From the NCBI GenBank assembly GCA_030248295.1, contig JASANH010000938.1:124001-188000 (forward strand): 64,000 bases of DNA. The letters run 5' to 3'. This document shows positions 34,168-43,503 of the stretch, one piece after another. Under the pieces are notes generated by a model. The model made no database searches. It was not told where the DNA came from and worked only from the letters and a program-made list of their open reading frames with translations. The stretch is from Mesodorylaimus sp. YZB2_4. Taxonomy: Eukaryota > Nematoda > Enoplea > Dorylaimida > Dorylaimidae. Position numbers and translations under genes: made by a program. The stretch's first letter is position 1, and each line of letters opens with the position of its first letter.

Positions 34168-36379
34168 CTAAACAGAATAAGAAACAGCTAAAATCAAGGC
34201 CATTCGAATAAACAGGAAAGTTCCACTAGAAAACTGATAAAACGTAAAAGTGAAGGTAGAAGCCGATACAATAATTGAACAGGAATGAGCGAACGGAATA
34301 CAATCGTTACTTACTGCACCAAAGCCAACGAGGCCCGCGGCCGACTAGTGGCCAACCTCAACCCGCCCGTTGGACCTATATTCACATAGGGATGTCGAAA
34401 GAACTCCTCCGGACTCAAACGAACTTGATACAATGGTTGCAACATTGCATAGAGCAACTGCTTGAATTCCTCCGGGCATTCCTCGCCACCCGTGCCACGC
34501 AGGAAGGTGCTCGTATCCAATCGACTATCTTCTTGTCTCCCGTTACTGGCCACTGACATGGATAGGCGATACAGATCCATACGCTTGATTGGCAGCTGCC
34601 CGCATGCGCACTCGTGCAGTACCACTCCGATCGACCAAATGTCGGCCCTGGCGTCGTATTTTGTCTCCGGATTCATTTGGCGAGCACTCACCTCAGGCGC
34701 CATATAATCTGAAAATAGTAACAACCGATCAATCGCTACCCTCTACCCAGCTACTAAAAGCACTTACCTATGGTGCCCATGGCTCCATTGGTCATGGGAG
34801 ACGAACCATACTGACTGCTATCACGGAATCGACCACATCCAAAGTCGGCCAATTTCAAACTGAACTCGTGAGGACGAGTCTTATCCCCGGACTGAGCCAG
34901 TAGAATGTTCTTGGGTTTGATATCCCTATGTAGAACACGGGCAGTGTGCAAGGCTCGATAGCCATTGGCCAAGTCCCTGGCCACTTTCTGCACGTCGCTA
35001 TGTTGTAATCGTCCATTGGGAGACGCGTCGAGGAATGCTTTCAAATCGCACCGGCACAACTCGGTCACCATGTACAGTGTGTTGGCAATCTTATGAGCGT
35101 AGAGGAATCGTAGCACGTTCGGATGATCGACCGATCGAAGAATCTTGATTTCTCGATCAGCCCCTTTCAAAAACGTTAGCTCCTTGATGGCCACAGGCTC
35201 GCCTGTATCCAAACTTCGACCTGACCAAACGCTGCCGAAACTTCCCCGTCCAAGGAATGATTGAGGGTTCTCCTGGTACTCGTAACGACCGATCACCACC
35301 GTGCGGACTGATTCCCTGACATTGGCGATTAGTCAGTGATCACAGCAACGTACAGTACCTTTCAACGTTCCCGGCCACTACATTTCCTGTTCAGAGTTCC
35401 CCACCTAACACACGTACGCACCGGGCATGGAATGCTAATCAAAACTCGTACTAACGATAAGTCACTGTCATAAAAGTCATTCAACTAGCTCTCGTGCTTA
35501 AATTCACCGCCTGAACCAGCTGAACCGATTAGTGCGCCTCATGACGCATGTTTATCTAGCAGTCATGGCCACGATGCTGTGCTCGCTATTCTCCCACTCC
35601 ACTCATACACCACGAGACGAACATAGAAATTTGAGTGTAGGGGACTGGCGTGCCTATCCCCTCTTTATCAACACGCCCCACATACCCGTTATCCAAGTCC
35701 GTCTCGGGCAGCTCGTCGTCATCTTTGGCTTCTCGTATTGTCCCCATACTCGTATCGCTTTCCATCGAGCGAATAGTAGCTGGCTCGCTCAGTATGTTCA
35801 TACCTTCGGCCAGCAGAGTTTGCGAACCCACGCTGCCCGTATCGCTACTGTTGTCTTCCATGGCCCCTATGCTGCCATTGGCGCTGACAGACGACAGTTT
35901 CTTCCGTGGCGGGAGTGGTGGTGGTGATATGATTACTGGTTGACGAAGGGTGGCCTGAAACAGATAAGAACTCTGTGTACCGCTACTGCACAACAGCATG
36001 CCTAAAAACAAGGTTGGCTAGGGGGATTAAACAGTCAAAATACGCAGCTGGCACTGGGACCTGGTTATGGACAATCTTTCCCAGCAGGTTAGCCACAGAA
36101 TGCACTCATTCCTACTGGTCGCCGCACGCTGTAGCGCACTCAAGGACTCCAGACAGAAGATCCTGACCACAAAATGAATTTATGCACTGCAAGCTAAACA
36201 ATGCCTAGCATAGACTTTCCGGTCGATCCCTCATTTTGGTAATAGCTTCCAAAAACTTACATCATTTTCTCCGTCGTCCTCATGTCGCAACGTGCTGTAA
36301 TGGTCATCACCGAAGAACAGTTGCTGCTCGTTCAAACTGTGTCCATCCGAGAGACCACTGCCAGTCGCGTACTCCAGAT
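34168..36379 (-). CDS. ULK/ATG1-like serine/threonine kinase with acidic N-terminal extension (5' exon not found)
   Basis: Five exons keep phase: 36379-36261, 35954-35686, 35315-34768, 34708-34315 and 34225-34168, giving about 462 residues without the first exon. The first two encode an acidic, Ser-rich extension (LEYATGSGLSDG, then IISPPPLPPRKK, an SH3-ligand-like motif, then DDDELPETDLDNG). The kinase domain is complete and looks active: GRGSFGSVWSG loop, VAIKEL lysine, HRDIKPKNILL, ADFGCGRF and APE in DYMAPEVSA. Its C-lobe ends LSPEEFFRHPYV, as in ULK kinases. ULK/ATG1 kinases start autophagy or, for ULK3/4 types, act in signalling; the short length lacks a long EAT domain. The C-terminus (TFLFIRMALILAVSYSV) is hydrophobic and could anchor it, but the last exon is small and tentative. 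The start codon must lie above 36379. The paralogue is the gene at 36941. Confidence 0.75.
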
Positions 36380-36940
36380 CTGAAAAAAGAAATGTTTACA
36401 ATCAGATAATTCAGTCTAGACTAATCTCGATACGCAATCGTAAAACGAGAATTCATGGAGAAATGACAAAAAACCCGGGACAGCTGCATCTCGTCTGCAC
36501 TGAGATATATTCCGTTTTAACCATCTGCCCTTTTCATAAATGCACTCGAGCAAGTAAAGTGGTCAAATTTTTCTTTACGTCCGTTTCAATACACACATCG
36601 AAATGCAACCCCAGCTGCCATTGAATTCCTGACCATGGACTGAGTAATTGGGAGAGAAGAAATTTATGAAAGACCAGATGCCAGTCAAAAGAGACGAATA
36701 AAAGAAAATAAAGGCAATTCAAAGTTTCAAGATGTCTGCGGGCAAGAATGAACGACTCGAGCCATGAAGAAACATTGTGAAAAATAGAAGATTTCTTCGG
36801 TTCTCCCAGTCTTCTTTACTCACTCACATTCCCCTTCAACATAAAAAACCCAAAGCAGGATGCAAGATTTCAGGTACTTCTTTGAATGACGGCTAGGGAA
36901 GGGCCAGAATCGTGACGTCAGCAAAGAGTAATCAATTTCG
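36380..36940. other. spacer between kinase paralogues
   Basis: It should hold the first exon and promoter of the ULK-like kinase, plus the 3' UTR of the pseudokinase. A frame ATGTTGAAGGGGAAT followed by GTGAGTG (minus, near 36846) resembles a first exon but does not fit the phase of the next exon. Confidence 0.35.
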
Positions 36941-38131
36941 CTAACGAAAAATTTTCACGTTGCCTACTAGCGAAAAATGATTCTTGTTTGACGTGGATTT
37001 GTCGAAGGATACAATGAGACCTGGAAGACAGGGCATCCCTTCCCGTCCGAGACATAATGCCAAGGTCTTACCTCGCAGTCGCCTCTCCTCGACCATTTGT
37101 TTCCTTCGTTTCAAAGTATGCCTTCCAATGTTCTCCACTTGCTTCGTACGTAACGAGAAGGAGTCCCTGGGCGATTCGGGCGATCTCCTGGCCACGGACG
37201 CAGTCGATATCTCGCCCCCAGTCACGTACGGATGTCCAACAAAATCCTCGGCAGTCAGTCGCCTGGTGAATGTAATTTCCAACATGGATTTCAATAAGGA
37301 AGTCAATTTGGAAGGCACATCGGACGGGAATCGTAATTCGAATTCGTTCAAATTGGCACCTTTGCCCGTAATATCAGTGCCAGAACGAGGACAATGAGTT
37401 GCCAAAGTGAAAAATAATTTGGCCACGACGGTGGGCGAGTAGGGCGTGCGTCCGACTGCGCATCGATACAAGACAGCACCCAATGACCAGATATCGATCC
37501 GGTGATCGTAGGTTAGAGCTCGTTCGGCCACGATGGCCGCCCCCAGTTCGGGCGCCTTGTAAGGATCCAAATTAACAGTGATCACCGTGTTGCTAGCCCC
37601 GTCCGCATTCGTACGTTTCGAATATTCGAAACCAGATAATTTGAACGAGATTTCCGTCCCCTGATGAGCCACGACGATTGTATGTGGATTGATATTTCTA
37701 TGCAGAATACGTTTCTCGTACAAGGCGTTGTAGCCGTGGGCAAGATTACGAGCCAAAACGGGCAGCTGATCACGCCAATCGATTTGACCTTTGACGGCCG
37801 ACAAAAATTCGTCCAAATCGCAAGTACAAAATTCGCTAATCACGTAGACGAATGGCGATTGTACGTGGACGTCGAATAATTGTAAAATATTCGGATGATC
37901 GAGGCTGAGCATAGAATCGATTTCTTGATTAGCTGAATCGGAAGCCATCATTTTTTTCACCGATACAGCTTTTTTATCAGTCACACGCCATCCTCGCCAC
38001 ATAATCCCGCTCGACGAAGGTTCGCCTTCTAATCCATTCGGTTGAACGAGTCGTTGATCTTCGCTGTATCGATAATCACCCAGGGCGATTACAGCATTTT
38101 TCGAAGTTGATTTAGTTGTTCGATTTCCCAT
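36941..38131 (-). CDS. ULK-like pseudokinase, probably N-myristoylated
   Basis: A single uninterrupted exon gives 396 residues. The N-terminus MGNRTTKS fits the N-myristoylation consensus (Gly2, Thr5/6). The kinase fold is present: SVKKMMAS lysine strand, ANQEIDSML helix C, FCTCDLDEFL hinge, KAPELG and DIWSLGAVLYRC. The catalytic residues are lost. The glycine loop is degenerate, HRD is HRN with NPHT replacing the KPxN set, and DFG is GFE (KLSGFEY). It shares the unusual C-x-CDL hinge and the LARNLAHGYNAL segment with the kinase at 34168-36379, so the two are paralogues. A basic C-terminal tail follows (LKRRKQMVEERRLRGK). It may act as a scaffold or allosteric partner of the active kinase at the membrane (inference). 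The lack of introns, against five or more exons in its neighbour, suggests retroposition or intron loss. Confidence 0.8.
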   Translation of the reverse strand: MGNRTTKSTSKNAVIALGDYRYSEDQRLVQPNGLEGEPSSSGIMWRGWRVTDKKAVSVKKMMASDSANQEIDSMLSLDHPNILQLFDVHVQSPFVYVISEFCTCDLDEFLSAVKGQIDWRDQLPVLARNLAHGYNALYEKRILHRNINPHTIVVAHQGTEISFKLSGFEYSKRTNADGASNTVITVNLDPYKAPELGAAIVAERALTYDHRIDIWSLGAVLYRCAVGRTPYSPTVVAKLFFTLATHCPRSGTDITGKGANLNEFELRFPSDVPSKLTSLLKSMLEITFTRRLTAEDFVGHPYVTGGEISTASVARRSPESPRDSFSLRTKQVENIGRHTLKRRKQMVEERRLRGKTLALCLGREGMPCLPGLIVSFDKSTSNKNHFSLVGNVKIFR

Positions 38132-38980
38132 CGTTTTCTCCCCTCGATGAATATAATGGGGCCCCGAGCACGTCCAAACGTGCCCTCCTGCCTAAACCGT
38201 AAATAGAGAAAAGATCCTTCTCCACCGCCAGTCGACTTTAGCGCGAGAAAGTAATGCGTACTGTGCGGCCCGAGCAAATGACGGTGTCCTCGTCAGCGCA
38301 AAAAACGCCCACTTTCTGTTTGCCTACTTTACTGGTTTAGTGCTCGGAGCGCGATTGATGGTGCCAGAGGGTGTTTAGGGGCCAAGACTCGCATGCTGTA
38401 AATGCTATGCCCCCCCCCCCCACATTATCGAAAGAGCAAGCCGAGCAAAACTGTTTCGCACTAGTCGACTACTCTGGGGGGGATTATTGTGCACAGTCGG
38501 GGGATGCTCCGAGTTGTCCTTTGGTTGGTGGTGGCAATTGCGCTGGTCGGAATACTCGTTTTTATTGTTCCTATTATTTACGCAACCAACCCGACGTGTG
38601 TGCAAGGCCCGTGGCAAACTGCCTTGCATTGTCATGATCGGGCGCGTAAAAAGTTTTAGTCATAATCGGCTGTTCGACTGGCCCGCCCCGCCCGTGACGA
38701 CATACCGTCTCGAATTGGCAGTGATCGATGGCCACGAACGAGGTGATTCACACAATGACGGTTGTGATTTCATGAACCAGTTGATTATCGACGCCCCGCA
38801 CTGCTGCTGGGCTGGGCCAGGGCGCGATCAACAGTAAAACATGTTCGCAATGATAAACAGACAGACGACTTGCAACATTGTCTCGCCATCACATGACTTA
38901 AACTCGAAATAACTCGGCGCTCTATCTATCACGTGCCTGCCAGACGCGAGGTCTACCTAGAGCCGAGTTTCTGCCCGCCT
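38132..38980. other. divergent spacer between pseudokinase and TBPL1
   Basis: It contains a C run at about 38409 and one small hydrophobic reading frame, listed separately. Confidence 0.4.
38504..38659 (+). CDS. candidate 51-residue single-pass membrane micropeptide
   Basis: ATG at 38504 opens a 51-codon frame ending in TAG (38657-38659). Residues 4-27 are almost entirely hydrophobic (start VVLWLVVAIALVGILVF, end IVPIIYA), followed by a short polar tail with two cysteines and a basic end (RARKKF). The long clean hydrophobic run is unlikely in random sequence of this base composition, but there is no homology or context evidence. It could instead be an exon of a longer transcript. Confidence 0.25.
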   Translation: MLRVVLWLVVAIALVGILVFIVPIIYATNPTCVQGPWQTALHCHDRARKKF

Positions 38981-38987
38981 CTCAAAC

Positions 38988-38995
38988 CTATATAA
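38988..38995 (+). promoter_or_regulatory. TATA-box-like element upstream of TBPL1
   Basis: TATATAAG lies about 470 bp upstream of the first TBPL1 codon. A short potential first exon (ATG at 39098, ending CAG|GTACGA) lies between, so the promoter could serve a 5' non-coding or alternative exon. Confidence 0.35.
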
Positions 38996-39463
38996 GCCGC
39001 CCGAAAGAGCTGCTCACCAGTTGCCACGCTGCTGCCAAGAGTGGCGCTGCCTCTCCCGTAATTAGCGAAGAAATCGACTCCAAATCAATTACTTTCACAT
39101 GGCAACTCTGCCAGTTTGCAGGTACGAACCTTCTTGACTGACATTGCGTAGGATTTTTGAAAATTAACGTTACACCAATTCTGGAAGGAAACGTTATTTC
39201 CGATTCGAACTCGCGCGCTTGCGGACTTATGTCAATATGACCCTAGCGCATGCTGTATGTGTGCGTGCACGTCGTCAGCTGGCGGTAAAAAATGTGCGTT
39301 GCAGGCAGCCGCTGCCGCTGGTGGCAGTACGAATTTAGCTTTTGCAAATAGGCTTAGTTTCCGGCTTTTCGCTTTTGTTTGTGGTAAAACGTACGTGATA
39401 TTGTTATGATTTAGCTATTATTCAAGGCAGTACGACACCCTGGCTTGCGTTCAGCAACATTTA

Positions 39464-40743
39464 ATGCCTGCAACCTGTTCGGTTTCGCACGACGCCATGT
39501 CCGACACTTCACCTACCAATTTGATGGTGGACGATGACAATAATGCTGAGATAATCAATGACACCGATGAAAACGTTGAGAACGGCGAAAATGGCGAAAT
39601 TGATAATCCCATCGATTTACAGGTTCGAAATGTTGTTACGATGTTTCACACGTGCTCGCATATTGATCTTCGCCAAGTAACGGCCGGCATGTGTCACGTC
39701 GTTTATGATCGCTCCAAGGGGGTGAGTGATCTTTTAGTATTTTTTGCAAGAGTTCTGCTGCCACAACTAGATCTGTGAGAAATGAACTGCTGATCATGTC
39801 TCAGGTCGTGGAAAAAACGATGAGAAATCCTTACGCCTGCGTAAAGATTTGGTCGTCTGGGAAAGTTATTTTGGCCGGTTGTCGCAGGTTGGTTGAAAAT
39901 TTCAAAAAGCTGAGAGATAGTTTCTAACATCGAGCCGCTCTCTCACTTGCTTAGTGAACAAGAAGCTTATTTGGCCAGTCGAAGGACAGCTCGGTTATTA
40001 CAAAAGCTGCTAGGCGCTAAAATCAAGTTTGCTTCGTATCGAATCACAAACATAATGGCTACTTGCCGTTTACCGTTTGGCATAAAAATCGATCAGTTGG
40101 CTCGAGAGTATCCACGAGAAGCAAGGCGAGTATAATCTAGTATTTAACGTCCGTAAATCCCTTTGCAACTCTTTCTAACTTGCGTTTATTTTTAAGTAAC
40201 TTTGTTCGGGTTAAAATAGCAGGCCTTTGACGTGTCGAGTATGGGTTCAGTGTCTGAACAGTTTTCATTTTTTCAGCTATGAACCGGAATTGAATACGGG
40301 CTTGATTTGGAAGAGCGTTCAACCAAAATCTACGGTTCGTATTCATACGACGGGCAGTATTATCGTAACAGGAGGTACTTGAGCTTGCCTGATTTGGAAG
40401 AATGGTTTGGATCATCGAGAAGGCTATCCGGGACGGACTGTCGGGTTCTTGTCACAGTCCATCAAATGAATCTGCTTGGTCTTTTTAACTTTGGGGTTCA
40501 AATGTAAAATGGCCTCCGTGTTTCAGTGATATTTTCTTAGCATCCCTGTCGTTTCCCATCATCAATAAGCGGCTATGATTCATCAGGTTTGTTTTTTTTC
40601 CAGCTCGATCCTCCGATGATATCGTCCAAGTATTGACGACGCTTTATCCGATCTTGACGCAATTTTGTTGCCAACGACCGCCCGTCGACTCGACTAACGC
40701 AGGGGCCGATGCGAAACGTAAGAGTGCTGGGAAAATCATTTGA
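39464..40743 (+). CDS. TBPL1: TATA-box-binding protein-like factor (TBPL1/TLF/TRF2)
   Basis: Five exons (39464-39721, 39805-39887, 39955-40125, 40277-40374, 40604-40743) join to 249 residues, or 238 if Met 39497 is used. An acidic N-terminal extension (DDDNNAEIINDTDEN...) precedes the saddle domain. The first repeat reads VRNVVTMFHTCSHIDLRQV, RNPYACVKIWSSGKVILAGC, EAYLASRRTARLLQKLLGA and IMATCRLPFGIKID. The second reads SYEPELNTGLIW, VRIHTTGSIIVTG and a C-terminal SSDDIVQVLTTLYPIL helix. The spacing and residues match TBPL1 better than TBP (for example CRLPFGIKI against CSMPWAIKI, and REASYEPEL against RENASYEPEL). TLF replaces TBP at a subset of TATA-less promoters in metazoans. The third intron has a GC donor (AG|GCGAGT); only this join gives the conserved SYEPEL. 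Human TBPL1 is 186 residues. Confidence 0.92.
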
Positions 40744-42397
40744 TTAGTACTTCTCAATTTTCTGATTTGATTTGTTCTACCTTACGCGCCGATTTGAACC
40801 AAAATGACGTCACGTCGAAATCGCTTTTTCTAACTTTTTTCATGCCTACTGTAAATATGGTACGCCATTGTCAACGTGTGTACCGTGCTGTTTGTGTATG
40901 TTGCGTGTTGACTGCTCCGTGATGCCTTTGAGTTTCCTGCATAGTTTCTAAATGCAGCGGTTTGTTTGCAAATAACTTGTATTCTATGAGAATGTTTTGT
41001 CAGAATTCAATGCGCATCACCCCAGACTAGTCTCGGGTCATTGGGCGGGTATCTTAGGAAGTCTCTTGCGGTCGGAAATGACAATCATGAGTTGGCCCCA
41101 ACTTTTCGCGGATGTCAGGGTTTTGTGTAACGTCGCAGGCTGGAACCAGCTGATGGCAGCACCCGTTTGAAGGCTCTGGTCGACCAATGCAGTGTGGCGA
41201 GGACACTCGACATGGCAAGCGGAACCCACGCCTAGCACCTGATGGCGTGCTTCAGGCACATCGTGCCGCCGTCCGAGTGTCCAAATGCGCTGAGCATGAC
41301 ATGAGCTGTCAAGTAAGGACACCCGGTCCGCCAGACTATCGCATCCAAGTATGCTGTGATTTTCGACCAAACCAGGAGACCACAACGTCTTTGGTGATGG
41401 CGCTGCCAAGTCTAGCATGGATACATGCACCCCAGCGACTCCTTTCCTGCTGCATTAGGGTCATCGTCTATGCACACTCGCCTCCTACACGAGGGTCTGC
41501 TTAGTACAAGACGCATCTGATGCTGCTGTAAAGTCACTGAGCCACTTTACACTGCCTTTGCATAGTCTCTATGAAAGGGCCGCCCGCGCAGGCTATAGTC
41601 TTTGCGGCCGAGTTCGATTTTCTCTCGTGTTCAATCAGGACTTCGTTCCGAGTACGCACCAAAATGGGGCCCTCTGATCGGCTTCGGCTGCGGCTGCGGC
41701 ACTTCACACTGAGTTGTGTTCGTACCTTGTTGTATAGGGCGAAAGGGCGAGGAAGTACAGGACAACACCGAGTATGTCAAGTGGAGACAGGCATGCAAAA
41801 CTTCCCGCTTGAGCCTACTGCTGCCATCAGCCTGGTTTTGTCATGTTCTATTGGTGTCTTAGCGAGAGCATCATATTCAGCGAGTGCACCAAGGCACTGC
41901 TTCGCCCTGTGTCTCCACGCACACTTTTCCACAAAAAGCCAGTCAGCTGAATCCTACCTACAGTATATTTACAGTCGGCCCGCTATGAGCCCCTCTGCGA
42001 TAGGATTTTGGTCAGGCAAAAATAACTGGCGAAGATGCGTGAGCGGTGGTAGACCCCACTGGTCACTGTGCGCTGCCCAAAATGCAGTCCCTGACTAAAG
42101 TAGAAACAGTATTTGGCCCAGGCGTGGACCCTTATCTGCACCAATCAGTCTATCCGAGTCTATGCGAGCCAAGGAGCTCCTAGGAAGTATTGATGGGACC
42201 CTGTGTGTCCCTGTATCGCAAGGATGCCAGTCATGAACAAGAGTGCTCGCAGTATTTATTACCCTTCCTCCTTATTTGCCCTCGCACCCATCCATCAGTC
42301 GAGAGGAGCAAACCATTCACAACCAACCAACGAAAAAGCTTTCAATGTTGCACTTCTCTCTACCCCGATCAGTACTTGCTTGGCCACTGGGCTGGAC
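40744..42397. other. gene-poor stretch, possible transposase trace
   Basis: No supported gene. Around 42157-42213 (plus) a frame reads MRAKELLGSIDGTLCVPVS, resembling the G-x-IDGT motif of Harbinger/PIF-type DDE transposases, but nothing around it supports an intact transposase. Confidence 0.3.
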
Positions 42398-43503
42398 CTA
42401 ACTGCTGGGAGCAGCTGGAGTCTGGGCGCCGAATGCGGCGTTGGCTTTGGCCATTTTCTCGCCCAACTCCTTGCACACGCTGAATGGGTTCTGACCGCAG
42501 AAATCGAACGGTTGTTGCGGGTGTTGGGGGAAATCGTGGTGAGCACCGGCCGCACTCTCGGCCGCTTGGGCTGCGTGGGCTTCGGCGCGCTCCTTGAAGC
42601 CTGAGCGAACAGCAGCGCACTCGTCCGAGCTGTTGAAGAACTTGGGGGCCTCGGCGCGGCACGAGCAGAACGCCTTGGCTCCTTGTTGCAACTTGGCTTT
42701 GCACTCGGCCGAGATTGGTCTGAAACGGGCAGAGTGCAGGGGCAGTCGGCCACGCGGGGTCACTTACTGGCTCTTGGCGCACTGACCAGCAGCTTGGCAG
42801 GCGAGCAGGACTGGCTTGGACGTGGCGATCAGGGCGGGCAGGTAGGGCTTGATGGTCTCCTTGGCGCAAGACGACAACTTGTCGGCGGCATCCTGGTTAC
42901 CACCGCACGCTTCCAACACTTTGGCCTTGATGTCTTCCGGGCGTTCTTGGTTGAAATGAGGGCTGAAAAGCAGGTCTGGCGGCTGGGCTGACTCAGAGAT
43001 GAGCGAGTCATCTCTTACTGCAAGAAGGGTGGTGGGGGATGGGGTCCTTGCTGAGGCAGGCCTTCCGGCGTGAATCCCTCCGGAAGTCCGGCCTCTTTCT
43101 TGAAACAGGTCAGGAAAGCGTTCTTGGCACCATCGAAGCAAGCGGCGAATTGAGGGGGCGGAGTTGGGAAGGTGAAGGGGCGTGGCGTGGTGTGCGGCCA
43201 ATTCTGGAAGTGCGCGGGTGGTGCGGGCATAGTGCACACGCCCTTGACTCCGTCCCTGAAACGAGAAATAGCTTAGCCCTGTCTGAGGATCGATAATGCA
43301 CTCACTCACTGTTCGAAGCACTTTGCGATGTCCTGCTGGAAGGACCTCAGTTTTTGGAAGTTCTTCACGGTGATATCACGCACATTTTGGGCGACACATT
43401 TCTTGAAATTAGTGGCTTCGTTCAGGCACTGTTGAAATGCTTCCACACTTTCGTCAGCACGGGCCAATGCCACCAGGGCCAGCACACACATCAAGGTTTT
43501 CAT
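42398..43503 (-). CDS. secreted cysteine-containing helical protein, family not recognised
   Basis: Four exons (43503-43310, 43255-43019, 42962-42768, 42719-42398) join in frame to 315 residues; all three introns are phase 2. Residues 1-16 (MKTLMCVLALVALARA) are a signal peptide. Four helical segments follow, each with paired cysteines: FQQCLNEATNFKKCVAQ; QFAACFDGAKNAFLTCFKK; VLEACGGNQDAADKLSSC with LLACQAAGQC; and CKAKLQQGAKAFCSC with DECAAVRSGF and PFSVCKEL. Linkers are rich in Pro (PHTTPRPFTFPTPPP). Each exon carries one cysteine-helix unit, so the protein looks built by exon duplication of an about 60-residue C-x(6-12)-C unit. It is presumably extracellular. No named family is recognised. 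A TATA-like box lies about 105 bp upstream of the ATG, which may indicate a strongly transcribed, tissue-specific gene. Confidence 0.82.

Noticed and set aside
41038-41430. 130-codon minus-strand frame suggestive of a retroelement.
   Set aside because: No reverse transcriptase, integrase or protease motif could be found, and no terminal repeats flank it.
42295-42869. Minus-strand alternative frames and plus-strand frames over the cysteine-helix gene.
   Set aside because: The four-exon model keeps frame with canonical introns and a signal peptide; the others are shadows.
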